From: Lentisphaera araneosa HTCC2155
GTDB taxonomy: Bacteria > Verrucomicrobiota > Lentisphaeria > Lentisphaerales > Lentisphaeraceae
NCBI RefSeq assembly: GCF_000170755.1
Contig: NZ_ABCK01000008.1
Location: 1-64,000 of the forward strand
Reading direction: 5' to 3'
Length of the DNA: 64,000 nucleotides
Numbering within the stretch: position 1 is the first letter of the stretch; the number at the start of each line of letters is the position of its first letter. A program made the position numbers and the translations under genes. Shown here piece after piece: positions 35,922 through 45,415 of the stretch. The notes beneath the pieces were generated by a model. It ran no database searches. It saw only the letters and a program-made list of their open reading frames with translations, and was not told where the DNA came from.

Positions 35922-35952
35922 AAAGGCCTTTGCGAGATTCGCAAAGGCCTTT
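35922..35952. terminator. bidirectional intrinsic terminator (toroid gene 2 and sodN)
   Basis: 14-bp stem AAAGGCCTTTGCGA / TCGCAAAGGCCTTT with a GAT loop; A tract on the left, short T tract on the right. It serves toroid copy 2 on the plus strand and, more strongly, the Ni-SOD gene on the minus strand. Confidence 0.9.
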
Positions 35953-35970
35953 CTAAGATCTAAAAAATTC

Positions 35971-36435
35971 TTAGTGGCTGTGCTCGAGGTGCACGTGGTA
36001 GTAGGGCACAATAGCCATGATAGCTTTTGTGAGTTCCTCAGAGTACTTGCCATCGGCATTTTGTTTGACCTTCATAGCGGCAACCATAATGGCATGGTGC
36101 TTAGCTAAGCGGTCTTTGTAATCTTTTTGAGAAGCTTTCACACGTTGAGTCAAGAAGTAATGACTTATTGTTTCAATAACATTTTGTGCGTGAGTTTCTT
36201 TGTTTGTGACCCAACGGCTGAGTTGATTAGCTGACTGAGCATCAGTTTTTCCTGCGAGTTCCGCAATCATTTTACTAGCTTTGGCAGTGGTTTTTGTGTC
36301 TTCAAGCATTTGAATGACACGTGCGCCATCATCGTAAATTCCACAAGGCACTTCACAGTGAGCTTGAGCCGTTTGATTTGTCGTAATAGCTGTTAGGCCG
36401 ATAATTCCGGCTGTAAGTAATTTTTTCATTAACAT
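35971..36435 (-). CDS. sodN: nickel superoxide dismutase with Sec signal peptide
   Basis: 154 aa. The N-terminus is a classic Sec signal (n-region MLMKK, hydrophobic core to about 19, c-region ending AQA at 23-25). Cleavage after Ala25 yields HCEVPCGIY, the Ni-hook of Ni-SOD, in which His1, Cys2 and Cys6 bind nickel. The body is the expected four-helix bundle (RVIQMLEDTK, YFLTQRVKASQKDYKDRL, AIMAIVPYYHVH). It dismutates superoxide, here predicted to act outside the cytoplasm. No SodX-type maturation peptidase is encoded next to it. The mature chain would be 129 aa, slightly longer than known Ni-SODs, with a His-rich end. ATG preceded by AGGAG. Confidence 0.93.
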   Translation of the reverse strand: MLMKKLLTAGIIGLTAITTNQTAQAHCEVPCGIYDDGARVIQMLEDTKTTAKASKMIAELAGKTDAQSANQLSRWVTNKETHAQNVIETISHYFLTQRVKASQKDYKDRLAKHHAIMVAAMKVKQNADGKYSEELTKAIMAIVPYYHVHLEHSH

Positions 36436-36526
36436 CGTAGGTCTCCTATTTAAATGCGTTCATATAATAAAAGCCAGTTTTCATTTTTGAAAACTTTATT
36501 TAAGCAAGACAGCATTTAGAAATGTG

Positions 36527-37525
36527 TTAATTAAGTCGTTTTTGAGCCGTTTTCTTAGAAAGTGACTTGGGTATTTTAAGTTTGCGTCCGATTTGTTGGC
36601 CCTGTTTATAGAGGGCAGGGTCAATTTTGTATTTATAAGAAATAGATCGCGTTCGAGGATTGAGGCTTGTGAAGAAATCTAATAAGGCGGGATTTCTTAG
36701 GTGAATGAGTGAGTTCTGGCTGGCATGTTTATTATGCTTCAAGCTTGATTCAAACCCCTCATATAAGCCTAGGAGGAATTGTTCTCGCCTCTGTCCAGCT
36801 TTCTTATATTCTTTCCAAAGGCTCTGACCTTGGGAGTAGAGAAAATTATAAATGTATTCCGCAGTGGCTATGTTTTGCAGTTCGCCATAAAACTCGAAGA
36901 AATATTTTTCTTCTCGATTCGAGTAATTTTTTAGAACTTTCACGTAAAAATATCGACTGCAAATATTGATAATTTGACTATGCCACATAGGGCAACGCTT
37001 GAAGGCTGTGCCAATTGAGCGAAAGGAGAAATTGTGCTCGTGCAAGTTATGATTATACTTATCCATCAGTGCTTGTGCTTTTATCGCGGCGTTAGTGGCC
37101 TCGTGTTGATTGCTTGATTTGGATAAAGCTAAGAGTTTATTGATTTTGTTGTTCAGTGAGGAGTGTTTTTGCGGGTTTCGCAAGCTGGCTTCGGATGAAA
37201 TGCCGAGCTCAGAACAGGCTTTTTTAAAAGAGGGGCCATGGGAAGTCTCGTTGCTACCTTGGTAGGCGAGGTCGGCTATCATATGAGCCAGTTCATGTTT
37301 AAAAACATGTAAAACTTGATCCCAAGGGAATTCATAGAAGATAGTTTCTGCTAAGCAAATTTCATTTTTTGATTTAGACCAATGACCTAAAGTTTTGTTG
37401 AGCTTATTTGATATGCTCAAAGTTGGGCATGAAAGAGCGTAGTTTTTTAAGATGCCTTCGGCATGTTCTTGTAGACGCATGTACCAGGCTCGGTAGATAT
37501 TTGTGTGGTCATCTTGCTTTGGCAT
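36527..37525 (-). CDS. SprT-like zinc metallopeptidase-like protein with DUF2786 domain
   Basis: 332 aa. The N-terminal part has a SprT-like metal site: HELAH at 77-81 and a downstream His in SHGPSF near 96. A DUF2786 segment follows at about 127-165 (NKLLALSKSSNQHEATNAAI), then a helical region (FYGELQNIATAEYIYNFLYS, QRREQFLLGLYEGFESSL) common behind DUF2786. The tail is basic (IPKSLSKKTAQKRLN). SprT-like proteins are related to SPRTN proteases that act on DNA-bound proteins; activity here is not shown. The start has no clear Shine-Dalgarno. It could be co-transcribed with sodN (91 bp gap). Confidence 0.83.
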   Translation of the reverse strand: MPKQDDHTNIYRAWYMRLQEHAEGILKNYALSCPTLSISNKLNKTLGHWSKSKNEICLAETIFYEFPWDQVLHVFKHELAHMIADLAYQGSNETSHGPSFKKACSELGISSEASLRNPQKHSSLNNKINKLLALSKSSNQHEATNAAIKAQALMDKYNHNLHEHNFSFRSIGTAFKRCPMWHSQIINICSRYFYVKVLKNYSNREEKYFFEFYGELQNIATAEYIYNFLYSQGQSLWKEYKKAGQRREQFLLGLYEGFESSLKHNKHASQNSLIHLRNPALLDFFTSLNPRTRSISYKYKIDPALYKQGQQIGRKLKIPKSLSKKTAQKRLN

Positions 37526-37611
37526 AAAGAAAAAGTTTTTTTGTGATTGTTCAAAAGTAAAGCTCCGCTAATTTAGGCGGAATTAAAAATAATTGTCAAT
37601 AGGAAGATACA

Positions 37612-38115
37612 ATGTTAAAGAAAGTTGAAAATGCTTTTGAAAAGTTTTTGTTTACGAGTCGTTGGTTATTAGCTCCGTTCTACGTAGGTTTAGTTGTAGG
37701 TTTAGCGCTTCTCCTCGTTAAATTTTCGAAGGAAGTTTTTCATTTAGTGACGGTTATAGGGACAATTACCAAGTCAGAACTTATCATTTCTGTGCTGACA
37801 CTCATAGATATTTCTCTCATTGCCAATTTGCTCGTCATCATCACTTTCAGTGCGTACGAAAGTTTTGTTTCTAAAATTGATGTGGTGATTGATGAAGATA
37901 AGCCGGGTTGGATGGGTAAAGTCGGCTTTGGTCAATTAAAGATTAAATTGATCGGCTCAATTGTGGCGATTTCTTCTATTGAATTGCTCAAAGTTTTTAT
38001 GCGCGAAGGTGAATTGAATCCCCAAGAAGTGAAGTTAAAAATAGCGATGCATATTACCTTTGTCTTTTCAGGCTTATTGATGGCCTTAATGGATTGGTTA
38101 TCGAATAAGAAATAG
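37612..38115 (+). CDS. UPF0114 / YqhA family membrane protein
   Basis: 167 aa with four membrane spans. The start MLKKVENAFEKFLFTSRWLL, APFYVGLVVGLALLLVKF, LTLIDISLIANLLVIITFS and the C-terminal KIAMHITFVFSGLLMALMDW all match YqhA. Inner membrane, function unknown. AGGAAG precedes the ATG. First of a probable three-gene unit with an unknown protein and tmk (10-bp and overlapping spacings). Confidence 0.92.
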   Translation: MLKKVENAFEKFLFTSRWLLAPFYVGLVVGLALLLVKFSKEVFHLVTVIGTITKSELIISVLTLIDISLIANLLVIITFSAYESFVSKIDVVIDEDKPGWMGKVGFGQLKIKLIGSIVAISSIELLKVFMREGELNPQEVKLKIAMHITFVFSGLLMALMDWLSNKK

Positions 38116-38125
38116 AGGGGGCAGT

Positions 38126-38641
38126 ATGATTCAAACATTAGATAAATTTGTTAAAGACCTTAAAGATCCCGCAATTACCGAAACTTTTGATCAGGCGCCA
38201 TTTAGTAAGCGTTTGGACTTGAGCCCCGCAAAAGCGGATTTGGTCAAAAAAGCTGAAGCGGTGATGGCAAAGTCACCTAAATTTAAAAGTTTAAGCGGTA
38301 AAAAGAAAGAGATGCTTGAATCGGCTTTTTATCTGGCTTGGGATTGTTTGGATGAAGGTCATGAAATCATTAGTAATATCGGTGATTTAGAAGCGAGTTA
38401 TCTGCATTGCGTGATGCACCGAGTTGAAGGTGATTTACCAAATGCAAGTTATTGGTACCGCCGTTCAATTGCCTGTGACTTACATGACGAATTACCAAAT
38501 CTCGTGTCCAACTTAGTTCCTACTGCTGCAGTTTTTAATGATCCTGTGGAGTATGGAAAGATGGAAGCTAAGATGGGGGCTGAATACAAAAAAGTTCGTC
38601 AATACGAATTCGCTTTGTATCTCAAGGAGATTTTTAAGTAA
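38126..38641 (+). CDS. conserved hypothetical protein (171 aa)
   Basis: A soluble, all-helical protein with no signal peptide (MIQTLDKFVKDLKDPAITET...). The central part, FYLAWDCLDEGHEIISNIGD then ASYLHCVMHRVEGDLPNASY and WYRRSIACD, carries conserved-looking His, Glu and Cys residues and could be a small-molecule or TPR-like helical fold. I do not recognise the family with certainty. AGGGGG precedes the ATG. It shares one base with the tmk start (TAATG), so the two are translationally coupled. Confidence 0.72.
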   Translation: MIQTLDKFVKDLKDPAITETFDQAPFSKRLDLSPAKADLVKKAEAVMAKSPKFKSLSGKKKEMLESAFYLAWDCLDEGHEIISNIGDLEASYLHCVMHRVEGDLPNASYWYRRSIACDLHDELPNLVSNLVPTAAVFNDPVEYGKMEAKMGAEYKKVRQYEFALYLKEIFK

Positions 38642-39270
38642 TGGATTGCTCACGTTTTATTGTGGTCGAAGGAAGTGAAGGCGCAGGTAAAAGTACGGCC
38701 ATTAAACTCATTAAAAATTTATTAGAAGAGCAGGGGCAAACGGTAACTTTAGCCAGAGAGCCAGGCGGAACACCCATGGCCGAAGATTTACGCACGGTGA
38801 TTAAGTCAGCTTCGGTGGATGAGAAAGTTGACGCACGTACAGAGCTATTGATTATGTATGCCGCTCGGGTGCAATTAGTCGAGAATGTGATTCGTCCCGC
38901 ACTTGAGCGAGGTGAATGGCTAGTTTGTGATCGCTTCTTTTATTCGACTTGGGCTTACCAAGGTGGAGGTCGTGAGTTAGGCTTAGATTTAATTCGTCCC
39001 ATTCACGATATTTGCTTGGCAGATATGACTCCTGGTTTAACGATTTTTATGGATTTAGATCCAGAATTAGGGCTTGAGCGTGCGCGTGGTCGTGGAGCTC
39101 TCGATCGTTTTGAGCTTGAGCAAATTGACTTTTTTCATCGCACGCGAGCCATGTATACACAACTTTGCGATGAGCGCAAAGAAATGCAAAAGCTTGATGC
39201 ATCTCAATCGCTGGAAGAAGTTCATGCCCACTTGCTCAATTTGATCCGTCCTTATATTGAGCAAAACTAA
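38641..39270 (+). CDS. tmk: thymidylate kinase
   Basis: 209 aa, normal length. It phosphorylates dTMP to dTDP. P-loop EGSEGAGKST near 8-17, the DR(F/Y) motif in VCDRFFYSTWAYQGGGRELG, REPGGTPMAEDLR substrate loop, and TIFMDLDPELGLERARGR in the LID region. Start ATG overlaps the previous stop by one base. Last gene of its unit. Confidence 0.97.
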   Translation: MDCSRFIVVEGSEGAGKSTAIKLIKNLLEEQGQTVTLAREPGGTPMAEDLRTVIKSASVDEKVDARTELLIMYAARVQLVENVIRPALERGEWLVCDRFFYSTWAYQGGGRELGLDLIRPIHDICLADMTPGLTIFMDLDPELGLERARGRGALDRFELEQIDFFHRTRAMYTQLCDERKEMQKLDASQSLEEVHAHLLNLIRPYIEQN

Positions 39271-39371
39271 GATTTATGACACAAAGTCGCGAGTTCTTAA
39301 GGAAATGAATTTGCTTTTTAGGTAGATGAGTCAAGAATCATTTTAAGTTAATTAATTCTTCGGAGAACAAA

Positions 39372-39809
39372 GTGAAAATTTCGATTGCATCAGATCATGC
39401 AGGTTTTGAATTCAATAAAAAATTAAAAGATTACTTAGAATCTCAAGGCCATGAAGTTCAGAGCTTTGGTTGTGAAGGTTTAGATAGCTGTGACTACCCA
39501 GATTTTGGTATTCCTGCAGCAAAAACTGTTTCTACTGGCGAAGCCGATCGTGCCATTTTAGTATGTAATAATGGTATTGGTATGAGTATGCTCGCCAATA
39601 AGTTGGATGGTATTTTAGCTGCACTTGTTTACTCTGAAGAAACGGCACGCATGACGCGTCAGCATCACGGATCAAACGTGTTGTGTTTAGGTGCAGCGCA
39701 ATTTAGCGAAGATGAACTCCTTGCATTTATTAAAGCATGGATGGAAACTGAATTTGAAGGTGGACGTCACGGTCGCCGCATTGGAAAAGTTCAAGATTTA
39801 GATGCTTAA
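39372..39809 (+). CDS. rpiB: ribose-5-phosphate isomerase B / sugar-phosphate isomerase RpiB
   Basis: 145 aa from a GTG start, with GGAG eight bases upstream. LacAB/RpiB fold: SDHAGFEFNKKLKDYL, CDYPDFGIPAAKTV, the active-site VCNNGIGMSMLANK (Cys is the general base; most family members read CGTGIG), and ARMTRQHHGSNVLCLGA. It interconverts ribose-5-P and ribulose-5-P, or a related sugar phosphate such as allose-6-P. Overlaps the following DUF218 gene by one base (TAATG). Confidence 0.93.
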   Translation: MKISIASDHAGFEFNKKLKDYLESQGHEVQSFGCEGLDSCDYPDFGIPAAKTVSTGEADRAILVCNNGIGMSMLANKLDGILAALVYSEETARMTRQHHGSNVLCLGAAQFSEDELLAFIKAWMETEFEGGRHGRRIGKVQDLDA

Positions 39810-40552
39810 TGTTTTTTATTAAAAAAGCAGTTGTCTTTTTTATTAATCCCCTCGTGTTATTTTGTATAGCACTAGGGGTTTCTTTTTATCTATGGAAAAA
39901 GAAAGATGATAAGAAGCGAGCGTATAAAGTTGCGATGATCGCAAGTTTGTCAATTTTGCTGTTGAGTTTCCCCCCAGTGAGTCATTTGATTGCACGCCCT
40001 CTGGAGTATCAATACCCGCCCTCATCAAATCATTTAGATGCAAAATATATTGCAGTTTTGGGTTCGGGTCATAGTTCTCAGAAGCATTGGCCAGATAGTT
40101 TGAAGTTGAGTCGAACAGCACGATCGCGCTTGATGGAGGGTTTGAGGCAAAAGCAGTTGAATCCAGAGGCGAAATTTATATTTTTTGGTTTTGGCGTTAA
40201 TGGCAAGCAGCCTCATGGAGAAATTATGACTCAGGCGGCTATTAGTTTGGGAGTGAATCCGGAAGATATTAGTTTTTCTGTTCAACCTCGAGACACGAAT
40301 GAAGAGGCTCAATTCGCTAAAGAGGTTTGTGGAACTGAAAAGCTGCTCTTAGTGACGGATGCGACTCATACTCCTCGTGCGATGAAATTATTTAAAAGTT
40401 ATGGCCTCAATGTTTTTGCGACTCCCGCAAATTATGAATCATATGGCGATGCTTGGTTTGTCCCCATGCCAAGTGCAGAAGCACTAGAGTTGACAAGAAA
40501 ATCAATCTATGAATATGTGGGTTTGATTTGGGTTAACTTAAAGACTAAATGA
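39809..40552 (+). CDS. DUF218 / YdcF-ElyC-SanA family membrane protein
   Basis: 247 aa. Two membrane spans at about 10-28 and 40-60, then a DUF218 domain: YIAVLGSGHSS, TARSRLMEGLRQKQLNPEAK, FFGFGVNGKQPHGEIM, PRDTNEEAQFAKEV, LLVTDATHTPRAMKLFKSYG. Relatives (ElyC, SanA) act in envelope integrity and lipid-II-linked polymer balance. Coupled to rpiB by a one-base overlap; functional link not evident. Confidence 0.9.
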   Translation: MFFIKKAVVFFINPLVLFCIALGVSFYLWKKKDDKKRAYKVAMIASLSILLLSFPPVSHLIARPLEYQYPPSSNHLDAKYIAVLGSGHSSQKHWPDSLKLSRTARSRLMEGLRQKQLNPEAKFIFFGFGVNGKQPHGEIMTQAAISLGVNPEDISFSVQPRDTNEEAQFAKEVCGTEKLLLVTDATHTPRAMKLFKSYGLNVFATPANYESYGDAWFVPMPSAEALELTRKSIYEYVGLIWVNLKTK

Positions 40553-40617
40553 TTTTTTTGAGTTTGATTCTAGAAATTATGGCATAAGTTTGGCTTGATT
40601 AAATTTCAGGAGTAAAC

Positions 40618-41391
40618 ATGATTAGCAAGTTTTGGCAGGAAATTTTGACTCAGGCGGAGGCTGTGAAGCAGGATGAGCACCGTCTCGCAAAACTGATTGA
40701 TGAAGCCATTTTATCCAAGTCCAGTATTGAGCAAGTTTTGACTTCTCGCCTCGCGGAAAGTTTAGGTGAAAAATATGTCAGTGCTGAAGATCTTGAACAT
40801 ATTTTTACGGAACTCTACGCTGAAGACCCGTTTTTAGCGAAGGCCGCAAAGAAAGATTTGAAGGCGATTTGTGATCGTGACCCCGCTTGCAACTGCTATG
40901 TCATTCCTATGCTGTACTACAAAGGTTTTCAGGCTTTACAAGCGTCTCGTTTAGCTCATATCTTATGGAATAAAGGTCGAGCCCATTTAGCTAGCCATAT
41001 TCAATCTCGCAATGCTGAGATTTTTGGTGTGGATATTCACCCAGGTGCTCGCTTTGGTACAGGTATTCTCCTCGACCACGCTTCTTCATTTGTCGCAGGA
41101 GAAACGGCTGTTGTGGGTGATGATGTCTCGATCTTACACGAAGTTACCCTCGGGGGTTCAGGTAAGGAATGTGGAGATCGTCACCCGAAAGTGGGTAATG
41201 GCGTTCTCATTGGTGCAGGAGCTAAACTGCTAGGTAATATCTGTATTGGTGCAGGAGCTAAAATTGGTGCAGGAAGTGTTGTCCTTGATGATGTGGAAGG
41301 GCATACGACAGTTGTTGGCGTGCCGGCAAGACCCGTTGGTAAGCCCCTACATCAGAGCCCATCCAAGTATATGGATCATCATGTGGAGTAA
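40618..41391 (+). CDS. cysE: serine O-acetyltransferase
   Basis: 257 aa. Makes O-acetylserine from serine and acetyl-CoA, first step of cysteine synthesis. An N-terminal helical SATase domain (FWQEILTQAEAVKQDEH; ELYAEDPFLAKAAKKDL, RDPACNCY) precedes left-handed beta-helix hexapeptide repeats (GVDIHPGARFGTGILLDHAS, VLIGAGAKLLGNICIGAGAK). His residues in DHAS and ILHEVTLGG match the catalytic pair. AGGAG lies six bases before the ATG. Stand-alone; no cysK nearby. Confidence 0.95.
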   Translation: MISKFWQEILTQAEAVKQDEHRLAKLIDEAILSKSSIEQVLTSRLAESLGEKYVSAEDLEHIFTELYAEDPFLAKAAKKDLKAICDRDPACNCYVIPMLYYKGFQALQASRLAHILWNKGRAHLASHIQSRNAEIFGVDIHPGARFGTGILLDHASSFVAGETAVVGDDVSILHEVTLGGSGKECGDRHPKVGNGVLIGAGAKLLGNICIGAGAKIGAGSVVLDDVEGHTTVVGVPARPVGKPLHQSPSKYMDHHVE

Positions 41392-41471
41392 TCTGAGTCA
41401 TAAAGATAGGCAAAAAAAGATTTACGCTTATAGTACGCACTCATAAAAATTTCTAAACAAAAACAAAATAA

Positions 41472-42482
<1,011 letters not shown>

Positions 42483-42508
42483 GCTTTAGATTTAGTATTG
42501 AAATTTCG

Positions 42509-42539
42509 AACGCAGCTCATATTTTGAGCTGCGTTTTTT
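42509..42539 (+). terminator. intrinsic terminator of gapA
   Basis: 11-bp stem AACGCAGCTCA / TGAGCTGCGTT, loop TATTT, followed by TTTTT. Located 27 bp after the stop codon. Confidence 0.93.
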
Positions 42540-42558
42540 ATTTAATTCAGGATATATA

Positions 42559-42822
42559 ATGAAAACTTTCGAAGAACTCTTTGAAGAGCTCAGTAAAAAA
42601 GCTGCAGCTGGAGATCCAAATTCAGGAACTGTTAAGGAACTCAATAAAGGTACTCACTTCATCGGGAAAAAAATTGTGGAAGAGGCAGCCGAAGTTTGGA
42701 TGGCTGCAAAATTTGAGACTGACGACGATACAGCTCTAGAAATCTCTCAGTTGCTTTATCACCTTCAAGTCATGATGATTGATCAAAAGTTGACTCTCGA
42801 AGATATTTACAAAAAGCTTTAG
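42559..42822 (+). CDS. hisE: phosphoribosyl-ATP pyrophosphatase
   Basis: 87 aa, an all-alpha NTP-pyrophosphohydrolase that makes phosphoribosyl-AMP in histidine synthesis. Features: [35 protein letters not shown] with the metal-binding Glu residues, and [20 protein letters not shown]. It stands apart from any other his gene; bounded by terminators on both sides. AGGATATATA upstream of the ATG. Confidence 0.94.
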   Translation: MKTFEELFEELSKKAAAGDPNSGTVKELNKGTHFIGKKIVEEAAEVWMAAKFETDDDTALEISQLLYHLQVMMIDQKLTLEDIYKKL

Positions 42823-42828
42823 TTTGAT

Positions 42829-42851
42829 GCCGGTTTAAACCGGCTTTTTTT
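42829..42851 (+). terminator. palindromic terminator abutting the CobW start codon
   Basis: GCCGGTTTAAACCGGC (42829-42844) is a perfect 16-bp palindrome followed by seven T. The T run ends at the ATG of the next gene, so that gene has no room for a Shine-Dalgarno. Confidence 0.88.
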
Positions 42852-43841
42852 ATGCGTAAACAAGATTATAAGATTCCAGTAACGATTCTCACCGGTTTTT
42901 TGGGAGCAGGCAAAACCACTTTGTTAAATAATTTAGTTGAACAGGGCGATAAACGTCTAGCACTAATTATAAATGAATTTGGCGAAGTAGGTCTAGATGG
43001 TGATTTAGTAACCAATGCAGAAGACCAAGTGCTTGAACTGAATAATGGTTGTCTTTGTTGTACAGTTAAGGGTGATTTGACCAAGATATTGTTAAACTTA
43101 TTAAGTTGTGAAAAAGAATTTGATCAAATTGTTATTGAGACCACCGGTTTAGCAGATCCCGCTCCGGTTGCTGAGTTGATTTATTTTGACTCTCATGTGA
43201 ATAAAAGGTTTTATCTGGATGGCATCGTTACGGTATTTGATTGTGCTAATGTGGATTCAGTTTTAGAGACGCCGGAAGGGCTTAAACAGTTGATATATGC
43301 GGATAAAGTTTTACTCAATAAGATGGATCTAGTTGAGGGATTTGATTTAGCAAGATTGAAAATTTTAAATCCTTTAGCAGACTATGAGGAAACAGTTAAG
43401 GGTGAAGTCAGTGATTTAGCAGCTTTGTTGGAGCAGGGCGGTTTTCGAGTAGATCTGAAAGCTTTGCAAGGAGAGACACATCACAATCGCGACCATTCTC
43501 ACGATCACGACCATTCTCACAATCACGACCATTCTCATAGCCATGAACATAGTGACATGGCATCTTTATCAATATGTAAGAAAGGCAGTTTGAACAATGG
43601 AGCATTTCGTCAATGGATTGGAGCATCGCTTTTTGATACATCTCAAGTAATTTATCGAATGAAGGGGATAGTGAACCTTTCGGGGGTTAAAGGAAGTACG
43701 GTTTTTCAGTCTGTGCATCGTTTGTTTGAGGACGAAGTGGCAGAAAAAGATTACAAGGATGAAAACCGAATCGTTTTTATCGGGAAAAAATTAAATGAAG
43801 AGAAGTTGAGAAAAGGTTTTTTTGCGTGTTTCGAGCCGTAA
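42852..43841 (+). CDS. CobW/G3E family GTP-binding metallochaperone with His-rich loop
   Basis: 329 aa. P-loop [11 protein letters not shown] at 15-25, the metal motif CLCC at 67-70 (within [13 protein letters not shown]), [24 protein letters not shown] and NKMD. A histidine-rich segment (about 207-237, [10 protein letters not shown]... to HEHSD) made of three 18-bp DNA repeats sits between the G domain and the C-terminal CobW_C domain. Such proteins move Zn2+, Co2+ or Ni2+ to client enzymes; zinc transfer is most likely for CxCC plus His-rich members. A Ni-SOD lies 6 kb away, but no link is shown. The ATG directly follows a terminator T run. Confidence 0.9.
   Translation: MRKQDYKIPVTILTGFLGAGKTTLLNNLVEQGDKRLALIINEFGEVGLDGDLVTNAEDQVLELNNGCLCCTVKGDLTKILLNLLSCEKEFDQIVIETTGLADPAPVAELIYFDSHVNKRFYLDGIVTVFDCANVDSVLETPEGLKQLIYADKVLLNKMDLVEGFDLARLKILNPLADYEETVKGEVSDLAALLEQGGFRVDLKALQGETHHNRDHSHDHDHSHNHDHSHSHEHSDMASLSICKKGSLNNGAFRQWIGASLFDTSQVIYRMKGIVNLSGVKGSTVFQSVHRLFEDEVAEKDYKDENRIVFIGKKLNEEKLRKGFFACFEP
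43491..43544 (+). repeat. three 18-bp tandem repeats in the CobW His-rich loop
   Basis: Units start at 43491, 43509 and 43527, each GACCATTCTCA followed by a variable CGATCAC, CAATCAC or TAGCCAT. They encode [12 protein letters not shown] and DHSHSH. Such in-frame repeats can expand or contract without frameshift. Confidence 0.85.
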
Positions 43842-43926
43842 GTTCTAGTGAAAATGTGATTGAGTTTTATTGTTATTTTATATATATTTTTTTGTAAGTA
43901 TTATTATATGTCACCGGAGAGTTAAA

Positions 43927-45324
43927 ATGAGTAAAATGACAGAGTCTTTGAGCACGATGGAAAAGGCGCTTGAAGTCAATTTGGATAATAGGATCTATGG
44001 GACTTTTGCTGAGATTGGAGCTGGACAAGAAGTTGTGCGCTGGTTTTTCCAAGCAGGTGGTTCTGCAGGAACAATTGCGAAAAGTATTTCAGCTTACGAT
44101 ATGGTGGTTAGTGACTCCATTTACGGTAAGTGTCAGCGTTATGTAGGGCAACAACGCTTGCAAGACATGTTGGATTATGAATATGATCTAAATATAAAAA
44201 GACTTGAGTATGGTCGTGGCGACAGCACCTGTTTCTTCTCTTTTGCAGACACTGTTTCAGCGCGTAATTTTTCTGGTACGAATAAATGCCATGGCTGGTT
44301 AGGTGTTAAATTTCAGTCGCGTCCAGGGGATGATTTCAGCCAAATTATCATTCACGTTAACTTAAAAGATAAAACTAATTCCTTGCAACAAGAAGCCCTG
44401 GGTATTGTGGGTGTAAATTTGATTCACTCGGCTTTTAATTTAGCTCATCGTCCTGAAAACTTACTCGAATCACTTTTAGATAATTTAAGTCGCGACCGTA
44501 TTGAGATAGATATGGTTGAATTCAAAGGTATTGAATTCCGCAGAGTGGATAACCGTTTAATGCTTCTCAACTTAGTGAAACTAGGTTTAAGTGATGCGGC
44601 AATGTTTGGCCCCGATAAATCAGTCCTCCTTCCCTCATCAGTCTTCTATAAAAAATCTGTAATTGTTGAACGCGGTAGTTTCCGACCCGTATGTAATGTA
44701 AATATCGATATCATGGAAACCGCACTTGAGCAGTTCTCAGAAGAAATTGGCGTTGGAACAGAAGAAATTGTGCCGATCATGGAAATTACTATGAATAACC
44801 TCATGCAGGGTTCTGGAAGTATCGACCTTCATGATTTCTTAGCTCGTGCAGATATGTTGGCGGCTTCGGGTTATAAAGTTCTGATTTCTAACTATAAAGA
44901 ATACTACCGTTTAGGTCACTACCTCCGTATGAACACCAATCGACCCGTAGCAGTAGCTATGGGAGCGGCTAGTTTGATGGAGCTCTTTAATGTGGAATAC
45001 TACAATGATCTTGAAGGCGGCATCCTCGAAGCTATGGGACGCCTGTTTAAAAATCAAGTAGGTCTTTATGTGTATCCTTGGCAGTACAAAGATGAGTTGA
45101 TAACGGTTGAAAACTTTAAAGTGGATTCTGACTTACAGATGCTTTTTGATTTCGTGAAAGTACATGGGAAAGTGAAGGATATTAAAAATTATAACCCCGA
45201 GTACTTGAGTGTTTATTCACGAAAAGTTTTGAAGAAAATTGCAGATGGTAAGCCTGGCTGGGAGAAAGATGTTCCAGAGGCTGTTGCAGAAGTCATTAAG
45301 GAACGAAAGTATTTTATTAAATAA
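43927..45324 (+). CDS. conserved protein of uncertain function (465 aa)
   Basis: 465 aa from ATG at 43927, with GGAGAG seven bases upstream; the earlier in-frame Met is in an AT-rich leader and is rejected. It begins with a conserved-looking block: DNRIYGTFAEIGAGQEVVRW, FFQAGGSAGTIAKSISAYDM, VVSDSIYG. Later segments include GVNLIHSAFNLAHRPENLLE, VERGSFRPVCNVNIDIMETA and SGYKVLISNYKEYYRLGHYL. Related proteins in Bacteroidetes and relatives are, as I recall, loosely labelled nicotinate-nucleotide adenylyltransferase, but no HxGH-type nucleotidyltransferase motif is visible. Soluble, single gene; treat the function as unknown. Confidence 0.78.
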   Translation: MSKMTESLSTMEKALEVNLDNRIYGTFAEIGAGQEVVRWFFQAGGSAGTIAKSISAYDMVVSDSIYGKCQRYVGQQRLQDMLDYEYDLNIKRLEYGRGDSTCFFSFADTVSARNFSGTNKCHGWLGVKFQSRPGDDFSQIIIHVNLKDKTNSLQQEALGIVGVNLIHSAFNLAHRPENLLESLLDNLSRDRIEIDMVEFKGIEFRRVDNRLMLLNLVKLGLSDAAMFGPDKSVLLPSSVFYKKSVIVERGSFRPVCNVNIDIMETALEQFSEEIGVGTEEIVPIMEITMNNLMQGSGSIDLHDFLARADMLAASGYKVLISNYKEYYRLGHYLRMNTNRPVAVAMGAASLMELFNVEYYNDLEGGILEAMGRLFKNQVGLYVYPWQYKDELITVENFKVDSDLQMLFDFVKVHGKVKDIKNYNPEYLSVYSRKVLKKIADGKPGWEKDVPEAVAEVIKERKYFIK

Positions 45325-45415
45325 TTCACAAAAAATTTAAATATAAGCATGACTTAATTAGGATTAGTAAATTTGAAGTATAAATTTTAATAATTTGGAA
45401 AACAGGGATATACAC

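Noticed and set aside
43491-43544. Short direct repeats as a possible CRISPR array
   Set aside because: They are contiguous, in frame, coding for histidines and have no spacers.
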